Part shown: positions 21,545 through 33,226 of the stretch, in pieces
How positions within the stretch are numbered: the first letter of the stretch is position 1
How the letters are laid out: each line of letters opens with the position of its first letter
Origin: Thermothielavioides terrestris NRRL 8126
Lineage: Eukaryota > Ascomycota > Sordariomycetes > Sordariales > Chaetomiaceae
NCBI RefSeq assembly: GCF_000226115.1
Contig: NC_016458.1
Location: 558,001 to 622,000, forward strand
Direction: 5' to 3'
DNA: 64,000 bases
Made by a program: the position numbers and the translations under genes
Notes under the pieces: model-generated
Seen by the model: the letters and a program-made list of their open reading frames with translations, nothing else
What the model was told of the DNA's origin: nothing
The model's database searches: none

Positions 21545-21972
21545 ATGTTGTACACGAAAAACCGATTATCGAGGCGATGCCTTATGGTCCAGAGGGACCC
21601 TATCCCGAGATTCTTTGGTCAGGACTGAACACTGGCAGTCCAAGTCGACACGTCGCAGCGCAGACCAGTGGGCGAATTCCAGACTCGTGAGGGGCCTTAG
21701 ATTTGCCGACCCGGTGGCACTGCGTTGCGTCGGGCGGCGGGACTCGCAGATCGCTAGGATAGGTAGGTAGTCGGCTGCCATGGTCCGTAGCCTTGATTTG
21801 GAACTCCGGTCTCGACTGGGACGTTTCTGTCATTTAGATTACTTCAAAATAGCGAAGAACACCGGCGCTTTTCGTTTCTTTGGCTATGCCAAAGCTCCAT
21901 GGTTCTCGGATCAGAACCTAGAAATTTTTGAACTTGGTCTTGCGAAGCCTGACTTCACTAGGCAAGGTCAAG
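21545..21972. other. promoter region of the secreted GH43 gene
   Basis: A 428-bp gap between the retrotransposon and the start codon. The sequence returns to normal base composition right after the element. I saw no clear TATA box and no xylanase-regulator (GGCTAA-type) site. The rest of the original promoter may lie on the far side of the element. Confidence 0.4.
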
Positions 21973-23904
21973 ATGAGAGCACAGGTGCTGACCGTGGCCC
22001 TGATCCCGGGTATCGCCGCCCAGCAGACCCTCTGGGGCCAATGTACGTGCCCATTCTTCGGCAACTTCCATTGAATCTAAGGCTGACGGCGACACCCCCC
22101 AGGTGGCGGACAGAGCTGGACTGGGCCGTCGGCGTGTGTCGCGGGGGCATGCTGCTCGTCGATGAACCCGTGGTACTACCAGTGTCTATCTGGTAGTTGC
22201 GTAGGCCCGACAAACAACACAAGAAGCACCAGCAGCACCACGATTAACACTGCCAAGCCGTCGTCGATAACGGGGGTGACGACGACCGCGAAGTCCAAAT
22301 GTTCGATGACAACGGCCACGACCACTCCACCGTGTTCGTCGTCGTCATCCTCCTCCTCTGCGTCCTCTGTCGCCTCGTCGCCCTCGGCAACCTTCACCAA
22401 CCCCGTCATCTACGCTGACTTCGCCGACAACGATGTCTTCCTCGGCCCCGACAACGTGTTCTACTACCTCGCCTCTAACATGCACTACAGCCCCGGCGGA
22501 CCCATCCTCAAGTCGTACGACCTCGTCAACTGGGAGCTCATCGGACATGCCATCCCTTCGATCGGCGACTTCGGCCCCGCCTACAGCATGACCAACAACA
22601 CGACGGCGTACCGCGAGGGCACATGGGCATCGACGCTGCGGTACCGGAAGAGCAACGACCAATGGTACTGGATAGGCTGCGTTGACTTCTGGATCACGTA
22701 CATTTACACAGCGCCCAGTCCGACAGGCCCTTGGGTTAAGAGCGCCAGCATGCCGGGCACGTGCTACTACGACTGCGGCCTGCTGATTGACGACGACGAC
22801 ACCATGTACGTTGTGTACGGCAACACCAACGTCAGCGTTGCGCAGCTGAGCACCGACGGGCTGAGCCAGGTGAAGACGGCGCCCGTGTTCAACGCGGCCG
22901 ACACCAATCGCAGCGTAATCGAGGGCAACCGCATGTACAAAATCAACGGCACCTACTACGTGCTCGACGACGACACGCAGGGCACGACCATCATCTGGAA
23001 GTCGTCGAGCCCCTTTGGCCCCTACACCCCCAAGATCCTGGTCAACAACATCAACTCGCCCGTGCCCAACGGCGCCCCGATCGACCAGGGCTCGCTCGTG
23101 CAGACCCAAGACGGCAACTGGTACTTCATGTCCTTCGTCTGGGCCTACCCAGCGGGCCGCATGCCCATCTTGGCGCCCATTGTGTGGGGAGCCGACGGCT
23201 TCCCGTCCCTCGTGACCGACAGCGCCGGCGGCTGGGGCGCCTCGTACCCCTACCCTCTCACGCCGCACCCGCTCGCCAGCTGGACCGGCAGGGACACCTT
23301 CCAGGGCACCACGCTCAGCCCCAACTGGGAATGGAACCACGCGCCGGACACGACCAAGTACACGGTCAACAACGGCCTGCGCCTCTCGACGGCAACCGTC
23401 ACGACGGACCTCTTCCACGCGCGCAACACGCTCACCCTGCGGCCCTTCGGCCCCTCCCCCGTCGGCACCGTCGCCCTGGACATCAGCTCCATGGCGGACG
23501 GCGACATCGCCGGCCTGGCCGCCCTGCGCGACGGCACGTCCTGGATCGGCGTGCAGCGCAGCGGGCCGGGAGCAAGCTACACGCTGCAGATGCGGCTCAA
23601 CGCGACGCAGGACGCCAGCGCCAACTGGGCGACCGCCAGCACGGGCACGGTGGCGGCCACGGCCGCCGTGCCGGAGGGGACGAGCAAGTTGTGGTTGCGG
23701 GTGGCGATGGATGCGCGCGCGACGGGGAGCAAGCAGGCTGTGTTTTACTATAGCTTTGACGGGGTGGTATTTACGCAGCTCGGTCCGAGCTATACGATGA
23801 CGAGCGGGTGGGAGTTCTTTCTGGGGTATCGCTACGGCGTGCTTAACTTCGCGACGAAAGCGCTCGGGGGGTCGGTCGTGGTTGAAGAGTTTGTGAGTGC
23901 GTAG
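21973..23904 (+). CDS. secreted CBM1-GH43 glycoside hydrolase (arabinofuranosidase/xylosidase type)
   Basis: Exons 21973-22042 and 22103-23904 give 623 aa; the 60-nt intron has donor GTACGT and acceptor CAG and splits the first CBM1 cysteine codon. Order of parts: signal peptide of 16 residues ending before QQTLWGQC; CBM1 to about residue 52, with cysteines and aromatics for cellulose binding; a Ser/Thr linker; a GH43 five-blade propeller from about residue 123; and a C-terminal beta-sandwich from about residue 415 (GRDTFQG...). Candidate catalytic residues are Asp in YADFADNDV (129-134), Asp247 (YYDCGLLID) and Glu297 (VIEGNRMYK). The propeller opening and the sandwich resemble the GH43 arabinofuranosidases that act on doubly substituted arabinoxylan (subfamily 36 type); that specificity is inferred. 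CBM1 would hold the enzyme on the plant cell wall. The RIP-mutated Copia element ends 433 bp upstream. Confidence 0.9.
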
Positions 23905-24121
23905 GGGGAAGTGTTACCCGAGGGCTGAAGGAAAAGAGGGGATCTTCGCAGCCCTCGCTTCTTCCAAGAGAGAGGGGCACAAATTGTGCAATATATCCCG
24001 GATACGGGGACAGTCTGGGGCAAGGTCTGCAAGGTATCTAACCCAGAGGTGTAAGAGTGGTGTAGAGGAGTGCCTGATGCTAATTGCATTAGAGATCTTA
24101 GTGCTTCAGTCAGAAAAGGAA

Positions 24122-24957
24122 GCAGGCGGTGGCCTTCGCCATCACCCTCCTCCGCCTGTCCAGCAGTCCGTGGATGAAGTGGCTGATCTGGTTCATCATC
24201 ATCTCGGTCAACATTATGCTCGGCGTGTCGGCCGCCATCATGTGGATCCGGTGCTGTCCCGTTGCGAGGCTATGGATCTTTGACATGGAGGGTACTTGTT
24301 GGCCGTCCTACGTTGTAAAGGACTATCAGACCTTCGCCACAGTGTACTCCGGCGCGCTTGACATCGTCTTGTCACTCCTGCCGAGGAGGATTGTCTGGAA
24401 TGACGCCATCTACAAGAAGGAGAAAATCGGCGCCCTCATCGCCATGAGCTTCGGTGTGCTGTAAGCTTTGCCCTCGTGTCTCGCCCTCTTCTACCGATGT
24501 GTTCTGACCCTCGCCCCTTTTAGCTCTGGCGCAATCTCCTTCCTAAAAATCATTTCCCTCTCCGATATCTCGGACAGCAGTTGTAAGTTGCCGATGTGCC
24601 ATCCTCGACTCGTTGTGTGAGCTTGAATCTGATTAAGCAAAAGCTACGACTGTCGACCTCAAAGTCTTCGGCACAGCCGAGCCCGCCGTCACCATCATCG
24701 CCATTACTATTCCAATCCTCCGCGCCTTCCTCCGCAAAGACGCCACCAACAAGGATCGGTCGATCCAGTTTATCCAAACCTCTCACATCCCCGGACCTAG
24801 CTCCGGCCGCTCGGTGCCTCCTGTAAGCGACTCCAAGAGGCACTCCGACGACGACGGTCTGATAATATACGCTTCAAAGCCCTCGCACGTCGAAGTGGGC
24901 CGACGAGCGTTTCAGCTTATACCGTGTAGAAGGGCCTCCGCGTTTAGAGAATGTTGA
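24122..24957 (+). pseudogene. 5'-truncated rhodopsin-domain (Pth11-like) integral membrane protein
   Basis: Three exons remain in frame: 24122-24460, 24524-24582 and 24644-24957 (donors GTAAGC and GTAAGT; acceptors TAG and AAG). They encode the latter half of a fungal rhodopsin-domain (SAT4/Pth11-like) membrane protein: helices around IWFIIISVNIMLGVSA and FATVYSGALDIVLSLLP, a helix after the first junction (GAISFLKIISL), the conserved FGTAEPAVTIIAITIPILR helix and a polar tail with a Ser-Asp-rich segment. The first two or three helices are absent. Upstream, only about 217 bp separate it from the GH43 stop, and no coding sequence is seen there. The frame enters at QAV, just after a possible acceptor. 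It is either a truncated relic or a gene restarted at an internal Met. No sign of RIP. Full-length relatives are surface receptors of unknown ligand. Confidence 0.75.
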
Positions 24958-26833
24958 TGCCAAGGAAGGAGAACGGCCAAGTCGCAGGTTTGAACACGAC
25001 TTGAACACGACTTTGTCTAGGTACCTAGGTAGTGTCGTGTTTTTCCGCAACCACCCAGGGCCAGCTTCGAGAAGCGACTGCCGTGATTTCGACGTTCCGC
25101 CTTGCCTCTTGCATACCTACCTAGGTACCTGATCTAGGTCGCTTAACACTCCAACAAGTTCATGTTGCCAAAGGCGGGGTCCGTGGACCCTGCTTTGGTT
25201 GGTGGGATTGGGGAATGGCAGTGCAGATCTAGTATATTCCCCTACCCCATCTGGGTGGAAGCGGTGCAACTGCGGGACACTACCTACCGTACGCTAGTGT
25301 ATAGAGGTACACTTAGTGGACTGTAGGTGTGGAGGGTGGCATCGGGAGAGCCTCTCAACAGGCGAAGCCCCAGATCACTCCCGATTTCCATGCCACCATA
25401 CACTGCATGATGTTGCACGCCTATTCCCGACCTGGAATCCCCCCTCATACCGTGTACTGTATCTACATACACAACACACGCACCACGCACAGTCCTCGGC
25501 GCAATTGTGCCCGGGTGTGTCTGACACAGAACAGGTGGTGGCGGTACAGTACAAGGGGCGTATGTGGCTTTTCGCTTACCTCTACACTACCGAAGTATAG
25601 GTTGCATCTCGCCTCACTACACTAGGAGCCGAGTACTCCGTCACGATACCACGCCTGATTCAGGTAACTTCAATGACTTGCAGGAGGGAGGGAAAGAAAG
25701 AAGTTAAAAAAAAAAAAAAAAATCGCGCCCGGATAGCGGGTTAGTTGTGATAATCACGGTGTCAAGACTCAATCCACGCGACGACTTTACCTCAGGTATC
25801 GAAGGAAGCGCGTCTTTTGAAGCTAGAGTACCCCCCCTTGAGGTCTCCTGCAGGTGTCCGGAGGCAACAACTCCGGAAACCCACCCGGACTCTCCGGCAT
25901 AACAAAGCCCGTCCCCAGTACTGCCCGCTTACGATGGCGGACACAGCGGACTACTAATCGATCTTGGCGTTGTAATCTACCAGGCTTTTCCACCTGGAAA
26001 CGTCCTGCGGTGCTAGGATAGTTATCGACGTGCCCCCAGATCCCGCCGTGGAGATCCTGCATCGGACCGATGTCGTGACCTCCGCTCGGCATTAAGCGAG
26101 CCAGCCCGAACCTTCACTACTGCGTAGAGTCCCAGCCGTCCTGCTTCTGGTTTGTGTTTCGTCCTGTCTCCCGTCTTCTGCTGTCAACCTCGCGCACGAG
26201 GCGGCCCGAACTCGTGGTTGTCCCCGCATGACCGCGGCCTGGTTTGCAGGGAAGTTCCATCTGTCTCGAGACTCATATCGCGACGATTGTGGCATCCGGC
26301 TTCCTACCACCGTGATTTCCTAGTTGATACAGGATGCCTGGCAACTTAGCTCGGGGTTTGTTAACCACCGCTCTCGCAGCGCGCCAAGCACACGATCTTC
26401 TCGCTTATTTCCGTGTCTTCTGATTTCCCTTCGTCCGGGGCTGGCCCGTGGCCTACCACAACCCGTGGTGTTTTTTGGAGCTGGGCATCATGAACTGTGG
26501 AGTTTCCTCGGATTTGTGTCGCGAAATTCCGCATCGGGCTGCCATCTTGCCCGTCTGGGGGTTGCCATGTGATTCTTGCTCCGAAGGAACTACCGTCGTC
26601 TTGGGCGCTAGACGCTCTAAGTCGGAGATGGAGAGGAGCAATGGATGCCATGGACTAGGGACGTTGAGCCACAAGCGCCTCCGGATCCGTCTCCGCATCG
26701 CTCTCCGCTAAGCTCGACGGCATTATCAACCCGACGACAAACTCAATAAAAGCTCGGTTCCGTCAACAAGGATCTCCTCTCTTCTCTTGATTCACCGACA
26801 ACCGCCGAGCATTCCTTCGAGTCGCCAACCAAC
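24958..26833. other. intergenic region and promoter of the CBM1-esterase gene
   Basis: No gene recognised. Palindromic TACCTAGGTA words occur at 25019-25032 and 25113-25137. A poly-A run of about 17 lies at 25707-25723. AATAAAAG at 26745-26752, 82 bp before the esterase start codon, is a possible TATA-like element. Confidence 0.4.
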
Positions 26834-28075
26834 ATGAAGCCGTCTGTCGTCGCCGGGCTCTTTGCATCGGGTGCTGCCGCTCAGAGCGGTGCCTGGGGGC
26901 AGTGCGGCGGCATTGGCTATACCGGTCCCACCAGCTGCGTGTCTGGGTATAGGTGTGTCTACGTGAATGACTGGTACAGCCAGTGCCAGCCCGGCGCTGC
27001 CACAACCACCACCTCGCCGCCTGCCTCGAGCACGTCCACCCCGCCCACCTCGACGGGCACTGCTGGCGTTCGCTATGTTGGCCGCGTCAACCCGAGCACC
27101 AAGGAGCTGAGCTGGCCAGGCACCGGCATCTCATTCACCTTCACGGGAACCTCCGCCACCATCGGCATCGCCTCCGTCAGCGGCACCAACAGCGTGGACC
27201 TCGTCGTCGACGACGGCGACCCCATCGTCATCACCAGCTTCGGCTCCAGCATTACCACGCCCGCCGGTCTCTCCCAGGGCACGCACACCGTCACCCTCCG
27301 CAAGCGGTCCGAGGCCCTCTACGGCTCCATCTTCCTCGGCTCTGTCACGACCGACGGCGCCTTCGTGGCCGGCACCGTCCCCACCCGCCAGATCGAAATC
27401 ATCGGCGACTCCATCACCGTTGGCTACGGCCTCGACGGCACCAACCCGTGCACCAACAACGCGACCGTCGAGGACAACCCCAAAACCTACGGCGCCCTGG
27501 CCGCCGCCGCGCTCGGCGCAGACTACAACGTGATCGCGTGGAGCGGCAAGGGCGTAGTGCGCAACGTCGCGACCGGCAGCCCAGACACCAGCCCGCTGAT
27601 GCCAGAGCTCTACACCCGCTACGGCGCCAACGACCCCGACAACAGCTACCCCTACCCGCCCACCTGGTCCCCGGACGCGGTGGTCATCAACCTCGGCACC
27701 AACGACTTCAGCTACATCGCGTGGGACGCATCGGGCAACGCGTACGCCGCGCGCCCGCCGCTGAACGCGACGACGTACACCGACGGCATGGTGGCCTTCG
27801 CGCAGAGCATCCGGGCGCACTACCCGGCCGCGCACGTCTTCCTGGTCGGCTCGCCCATGCTGAGCGACTCGTACCCGACCGCGGCGGACGCGCAGAAGAC
27901 CACGCAGACGAATGCGCTGAAGAGCGCTGTTGCGCAGCTCGGCGCGAACGCGCACTTTGTCGACTGGCCGACCCAGGGCAGCGATGTGGGCTGCGATTAT
28001 CATCCCAATGCGGCCACGCATGCGGCTGAGGCTGCGGTGCTCGCGGATGCGATCAGGTCTGCGCTGGGATGGTGA
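26834..28075 (+). CDS. secreted CBM1-CE2 SGNH acetyl-esterase
   Basis: An intronless frame of 413 aa. A signal peptide (about 16 residues) ends before [10 protein letters not shown]; a CBM1 follows to about residue 53 (four cysteines, [15 protein letters not shown]), then a short Thr/Ser/Pro linker. Residues ~75-180 look like the jelly-roll domain that begins CE2 enzymes, and residues ~185-413 are the SGNH hydrolase: nucleophile Ser193 in [11 protein letters not shown], block III NLGTND, and a D388-Y-H390-P motif carrying the probable catalytic His. CE2 enzymes remove acetyl groups from xylan, glucomannan or related sugars; CBM1 would place it on cellulose-rich walls. It works outside the cell and fits functionally with the GH43 genes in this window. 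The order jelly-roll then SGNH makes CE2 much more likely than CE16 or CE3. Confidence 0.9.
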   Translation: MKPSVVAGLFASGAAAQSGAWGQCGGIGYTGPTSCVSGYRCVYVNDWYSQCQPGAATTTTSPPASSTSTPPTSTGTAGVRYVGRVNPSTKELSWPGTGISFTFTGTSATIGIASVSGTNSVDLVVDDGDPIVITSFGSSITTPAGLSQGTHTVTLRKRSEALYGSIFLGSVTTDGAFVAGTVPTRQIEIIGDSITVGYGLDGTNPCTNNATVEDNPKTYGALAAAALGADYNVIAWSGKGVVRNVATGSPDTSPLMPELYTRYGANDPDNSYPYPPTWSPDAVVINLGTNDFSYIAWDASGNAYAARPPLNATTYTDGMVAFAQSIRAHYPAAHVFLVGSPMLSDSYPTAADAQKTTQTNALKSAVAQLGANAHFVDWPTQGSDVGCDYHPNAATHAAEAAVLADAIRSALGW

Positions 28076-29218
28076 GGAGGGCCCGGGTGTGTGGTGTGTG
28101 AGGAGAGGGAGGGGCTGCTGCTCGGTCCGGATGGCTAGGTGGGGGCCTTGGAAAGCAGCTTCGGGCCTACCTCAGGTATTTAAGGTTGGGGGGACCGTTA
28201 AGTCTCTGGAGCAGGAGAGTCGTGAGGAGATGTGGTCTCTCGTGGGTGACGGGAAGCACCAAGCGGCGAGGAAGGTGTAGAGAATTAACTGGTTCGATGG
28301 GCTCCGGAATGGTCCGGCGCTGCAAGGACTGGGTTGAGATGGGGGTGACAGGGGGCGGGCTTGGATGATGTTTTTCTTCTGCTTCAACAGTGGTATCTAT
28401 AGCTTCAAATTCGATGTGATGGTTGCCCACTGTTGCTCCTGGGCCGTTGTTCAACTTAGCCCAGGTGTTGCGGGCAATTGGACCCACTTTGCCCTGGTGC
28501 TTGCAATCGGCAACAGGCAGTTGGACCCACTTTCGCCTACACTGCGGAGTGTCTGAAAACGACAGGAAGGGATGAAGCCTCTAACTAAATGTACCAAGTT
28601 GGTCAGGGCTTGCTCCAACATGTGCGCCCCCCAGAGGCAGGATGAGCGCGGTGCGACATTGAAAACCGTCGCCAAACCTGCAGGGACCTTGTTCTGTGGC
28701 GTAGCGTCGCGTCGCAGCATCCCTCAGCGCTTCCAATGGATGGAAACCAGGTTCCGGTGGCGGCCTGTCCCTGTTCTCGGATTGTCATCGTTGCGGCAGC
28801 TGGAGGCTGTGCCGCCAAGGATGAGATCAGGATAAACAACATCCTTTGCACCGCAGGGCCCAACGCGCCGTCTGTCCCGTGATACATACGGCATATGCAA
28901 TCCGTCGTGCCTTTTCTTCCTCATTTTTCCCTTCAGATGCTCGGAACCATCCTCAGGTTTTGAAGCTTTGGTTGAACCACCTGCGGCATTCGCCACATGT
29001 CTGCTAGCCAGACCACTCAATCGCACATGGCATAACTTGCCTACCTACCTTATGTACCTATGCATGTGGTGTGACGCAAGCCTCGCTCTTCATTAACGTT
29101 GACCTCTCTTAAAATTCTTTCTCGGGCTGACGGCCACGCTCATTCTTTCTGCTGCTTCCCGCAACAAGCCGTCGCTGGTGATCAATTGTTTCTCCCCCCA
29201 GTTTCCCGCGTCTCCAAG
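28076..29218. other. intergenic region with dispersed repeat
   Basis: Apart from the repeat at 28393-28510, I see no gene. Within and just after the repeat the phrase TTGGACCCACTTT occurs twice, 29 bp apart (28487 and 28516 approximately). The right end is the leader of the BAR-SH3 gene. Confidence 0.4.
28393..28510 (+). repeat. dispersed repeat, copy B
   Basis: It aligns with the reverse complement of 13092-13200 (copy A). The shared core includes GATGGTTGCCCACTGTTGCT and TTGGACCCACTTT. No LTR, terminal inverted repeat or coding domain is visible, so it could be a short non-autonomous element or a fragment of a longer one. Confidence 0.6.
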
Positions 29219-30866
29219 ATGCAATCAATGCAGAGACAGTTCGGCAAGCTCTGGAACAAAGGTCCCGGAGACAATGCCAAGGTTTCTGCTCTCCTCAATG
29301 ATTACGAGGATGTGGACAGGCTCCTCGCGAAGGTATGTACTCACTCCAGCACAGCTCAACTGGGCGCGGCCTCGCTGACTTGGACCCGCGCAGATCATAG
29401 ATAATGCAAAATCATGGAGGGATTCTTGGACCGCGCTTGTCACCACTCAGTTACAGGTCGTCACCGAGTATGAAGCCCTCTACGACCCCATCGTCGGCGC
29501 ATCCGACGGGAGGGCCCAGACCGCCCCCACACCTCAACTCCAGCTCGAGCGCACATTCAGGCTGAAGACGGCATACGCCGAGCTGAAGGCTGAGCTGATG
29601 GAGGAGATCGCTCTGATTGATGGGCACGTCATGCAGCCCGCCTCGAGTGCGCGAGAGGCTATTGCTCCCATTCGCAAGACCATCAAGAAGCGGGAGAACA
29701 AGCGACTGGATTACGAAAAGGCGCAGGATAAGGCGCTCAAACTTCAGAGGAAGCCAGCCCGCACCGCCAAGGAGGACGCGGCTTTAGCGAAGGCTGAAGT
29801 TGAGGTGTCACATGCGGCAAATGTGAGTGAATGGAGCCCAGCCGCCCATAGCTGTCTGTTGTCTCAGGACCCCAAGGCTAACAACCAAACAGGAGTTCAG
29901 CATTGCTGACGAGCACCTCCGCGAGACTTTACCGCCCATCATCACCGCGGCCTTCAGCTTGGTGAACCCCTTGCTCGCAAATCTCGTCATGATCCAAACC
30001 AGATTGCTAGGACTCTACTACACGACCCTCCACGGATACTGCCAAGAATTCGGATTCCCATCGCCGCCGCCGCCGATGGAGGACGTGGTCGCCACGTGGA
30101 ATGCCGCGCTGGGCCCAGTCCGAAGCCAGGTAGAGTCCATCAGCTTCATCGCTCGCGGCAAGGCATCGCAGCAACACCCGAGCCTGGGCCGGGACGGCGC
30201 CCCGACGAAGCCAGGGCCTACTCCCATCAACGGGGCCCGTCGCACCTCGTCAGGCCTGATTCCCAGCTCTCACGCGCGCACCCTGCGAGCCCCGCCCGCG
30301 ACCTCACTCCAGCCGCCGTCTGCGGCGCCCGCAACTGGAAGCGCGCGGTCAACATCTCCATATAAGCGTCCCGACCTCTCGAACGCCACAGACTTCACCA
30401 CAGCGACAATCCTAGGCGGCGGCACGGTGAACCGGTCGAGGGGGGCCTCACCCGGCGCAGGCGCCGCCGCGTCTGGGCCGAAAACCCCGTCGCCCTTCTC
30501 GCGAGCTACTACAGCTAGTAGCACCACCACCAACGGATTAGCCAAGAAAAAGCCGCCGCCTCCACCACCGCCGCCGAAACGTGCCGCAACAGCCAAGCCA
30601 GACGAGTGGGTCGTTGCCGAGTACGCTTTTGCCGGCCAGGGCCAAGGCGACCTGTCCTTCCGGCAGGGAGACAGGATCAGGGTGATCAAGAGGACGGATA
30701 CCGATCAGGACTGGTAAGTGATGTCACCGTACTTCGAAGTGCAGTTCCTTGCACATTCCGCTCCAGCGAGCAAAGCCAACTAACTTTGTCTTGTGTCTCC
30801 AGGTGGGTCGGGGAGCTGGGAGGAGTGACGGGTAGTTTCCCGGCCAATTATTGCAAGCCCCTATGA
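29219..30866 (+). CDS. BAR-SH3 membrane-curvature protein (amphiphysin/Rvs167/Hob1-like)
   Basis: Exons 29219-29332, 29394-29822, 29893-30713 and 30803-30866 give 475 aa; all introns have GT-AG ends and the frame closes. Residues 1-~245 form a BAR domain starting MQSMQRQFGKLWNKG, with long charged helices (KKRENKRLDYEKAQDK) that would dimerise and bend membranes. Then comes a Pro/Ser/Thr-rich linker with a polyproline run (KKPPPPPPPPKR), and an SH3 domain at the end (VVAEYAF...GDLSFRQGDRIRVI...WWVGELGGVTGSFPANY). The last intron splits the codon of the first Trp of the SH3 WW pair. In yeasts, proteins of this layout act with actin at endocytic sites; that role is inferred. The proline run could bind its own or a partner's SH3 domain. 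Confidence 0.9.
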
Positions 30867-31465
30867 TCGTAACGGCTGCCTCCATTGCTATTCGCTGTTT
30901 TGGCTACACGCTGCTGGTTTTGGGTAAGTAACACGCTGCCGGTTTGGGGTACACGCTGCCTGGAGTTGAGGCGTTCATGCAGAAAAGTGTCGCTTGGTCT
31001 GGAAACCGCTTTTACAGGCTCATTAATATGACGCTAAATGGGTACGTCACGGACTCGGAAGGCCATTTGGTTTGATGCTCTGTTTTTCGTTTCTTCTCTT
31101 CCCCTTGTTCTTCGGTCATCAACGGGCTCCGGGTTCTCAAAGGGAGAAAAAAAGGTGCCCAGGAGGACTCTAAATCTGAGACATGATAATGATATTCCCC
31201 GAGACAAGCTAGCCTCCGTCTTGTTCTATACCAAATCTCATAACTCAACCTATGAACACCCTTTCTCTTTCCCGGCCTCCCCTCCGCTACGCCATGACAA
31301 AACGTTCAACATAAACGGCGCCACCGCCTCTAAACGATGACTTTCCACTCCTCCATGTCTGGGTATCATATTCTAGGCTGCCAAATACCAAACGGAAGAA
31401 AAAACACGTCCTGTGTCCTCCTAATGCAACGATAACAATGAGAAAGCATCGGCGAGAAAGGCCAC
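30867..31465. other. convergent intergenic region
   Basis: About 600 bp between two converging genes, holding both 3' UTRs. The phrase ACACGCTGC occurs three times between 30907 and 30960. No gene is seen. Confidence 0.45.
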
Positions 31466-33226
31466 TCAAACGGATACGGTGCCCAACTCGACAGGCGAAG
31501 AGCGAGAGTCCCGCCGGCGATGATACGTTTCTTTACTCGGGGCGGCCATCGCATCTCCGGCCTCGGCGGTGGACGATGCGGCATCCGAGCCGGCGGCTGG
31601 TAAGCGGAGAGTCAGGTAGCATTCCCCTTCCAACGACATCGGCGTGACTGGCCCGCCGGGGCTCCCGACAGGCCGTAACCTCGGCGAGAGCGGTTTGTGC
31701 GTCTTGAGAAAGGCCGCGGCGAGGTTGGCGGCCGGCAAGGTGAGTCCGCCAGGGGAGGGGGACCCCGCGGAGCTTGTCGTGGATGCGCTGTTGGCGAGCA
31801 CGGCACTGGCGGCCATGGCGGCTTGCGCTACCATGTCTCTCTGGTACTGCTGCAAACGGCGCTTGACGTCGGAGCCGGGCCGGGCAGATCCGAGATCGTC
31901 GTGATACTTCGGGACTTGAGGCTCAGATCTGACTGGAGCAGTGGGGTGTGCTACCAACGTCGACGGTCGGTGTCGGGGGTCTTTTCCGTGCCGCTTCTCC
32001 CAGTTGGTGGGGTAGTACTTGCCCAAGGGTAGGACCACATCCTGGTGGGCGCCGCTGGGCATGTAGGACGAGACGGGGGTATGCGGAGATGCGGACGGGC
32101 TGGTTGAGCGGATCAACGGAACGAACGGAGGCCTGGAAGCGTCCGACGACCGCATCGGGCGAGAATCCGTGCCGCATTTGCTGGACTCGGCAGCCTGTTG
32201 CAGAGAGCTTTGCCGGGCCTTGTCGGCGTCGTGATGGAAGGGGTGGGGGACGCGAACGCGGGACTCGGGGTCTTCGTGAAGAGGGAAGTATCCTCTGCGA
32301 CCCAAGTCCAGGTCAGCAATCACAGGCAATTTTTTATGTTCGCACACAGCGTAACGTAGAAGAGCAAGTGAAGTGGCCAGGGCAAGGTTAATGGACATAC
32401 CCCGCGATGTCGCCTCTCGCTGACAGCGGCTCCGTGGGATTGGAAGAGGTTGGAGCGGTTGGGTAAGCACTTCCGGGTCCGGGCAGATCGATGGCTATTG
32501 GCCTGCTCTTGCTATTCGGGCTGAGTAGCTCGTCGTTCGTAGCTGTCGAATTATTCTCCGAGTTCGGGGGGTGGGTGTGAACTGCTTATTGTCAGGGAAA
32601 GGGGTCAGTCTCGAGTCGGCACAGTAACTTCCAAAGAACAGCCTGCGAGGGAAAGGTTCACTGCAGCCGATGACGCAGTGTCTGAGTGGGGTGTCTCGTG
32701 TAGTGACAGTGGTTGCTGCAATGCCCATGGGGTCGCCCATGGGGTAACCATTGGCAGTGATCCCAGCAAATGCCCCGCTGCAGCCCTGCAGTGAAGACCC
32801 CGTCCAACGTATTTCCGCGGCCACCTAGCTTTAGGAGGCACGCGCAAGACGGAGCCCACAAAGATACCTTATAGGAACAGATGGCCAAGGCTCCACCAAA
32901 AGCCACCAAACATATAATGGAAGACAAGATGGCACCGAGACAACAACCGAAAGGAACGTACCCTTCCCCAGGAGGAGGCCGTGCCTGCCAGCCGAAGGAT
33001 CTGTCACGTAGCGCGGAACCGCAGCTCGGGACGGCGGGGGATTCTCCTTCGCCGGTGTATGGACAGGGGAGAAGGCGAACTGGTCTTCGGACTCGTGCGA
33101 GCCAAGTGACCGGCGCGAATCATGCGAGGCATCGGATGAGCTGGAGTCCGTTCGCCGAAGCATGGGTGGCCGTGTGGCCGGCAATAGTGATCTCCAACGG
33201 CGCTTGCTGGACTCCATCTCGTACAT
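31466..33226 (-). CDS. conserved fungal protein of unknown function
   Basis: Exons 33226-32962, 32581-32401 and 32294-31466 join to 424 aa with exact phase. Junctions: donor GTACGT with acceptor CAG across a long 380-nt intron, then donor GTATGT with acceptor CAG. Recognisable blocks are YMYEMESSKRRWRSLLPA, the second-exon stretch SRPIAIDLPGPG and TEPLSARGDIAG, which runs across the splice into GYFPLHEDPESRV, then VSSYMPSGAHQDVVLPLGKY and YHDDLGSARPGSDVKRRLQQYQRDMVAQA. These short ordered blocks set in Ser/Pro-rich sequence look like a conserved pezizomycete protein without a named domain. No signal peptide or membrane helix is seen. The frame is open upstream to 33271 without an ATG, so an extra 5' exon is possible; the start at 33226 is the first Met. 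The function is unknown. Confidence 0.65.

Noticed and set aside
22345..23418. 357-codon minus-strand frame
   Set aside because: Antisense shadow of the CBM1-GH43 gene, with repetitive V/G/R composition and no domain.
25725..25790. Possible tRNA or tRNA-derived SINE after the poly-A run
   Set aside because: Only a vague resemblance to an A box; no anticodon or T arm could be folded.
27131..28021. 296-codon minus-strand frame and 348-codon plus-strand frame over the esterase
   Set aside because: Both are shadows of the CE2 gene; the plus frame is only H/R/P-rich low complexity.
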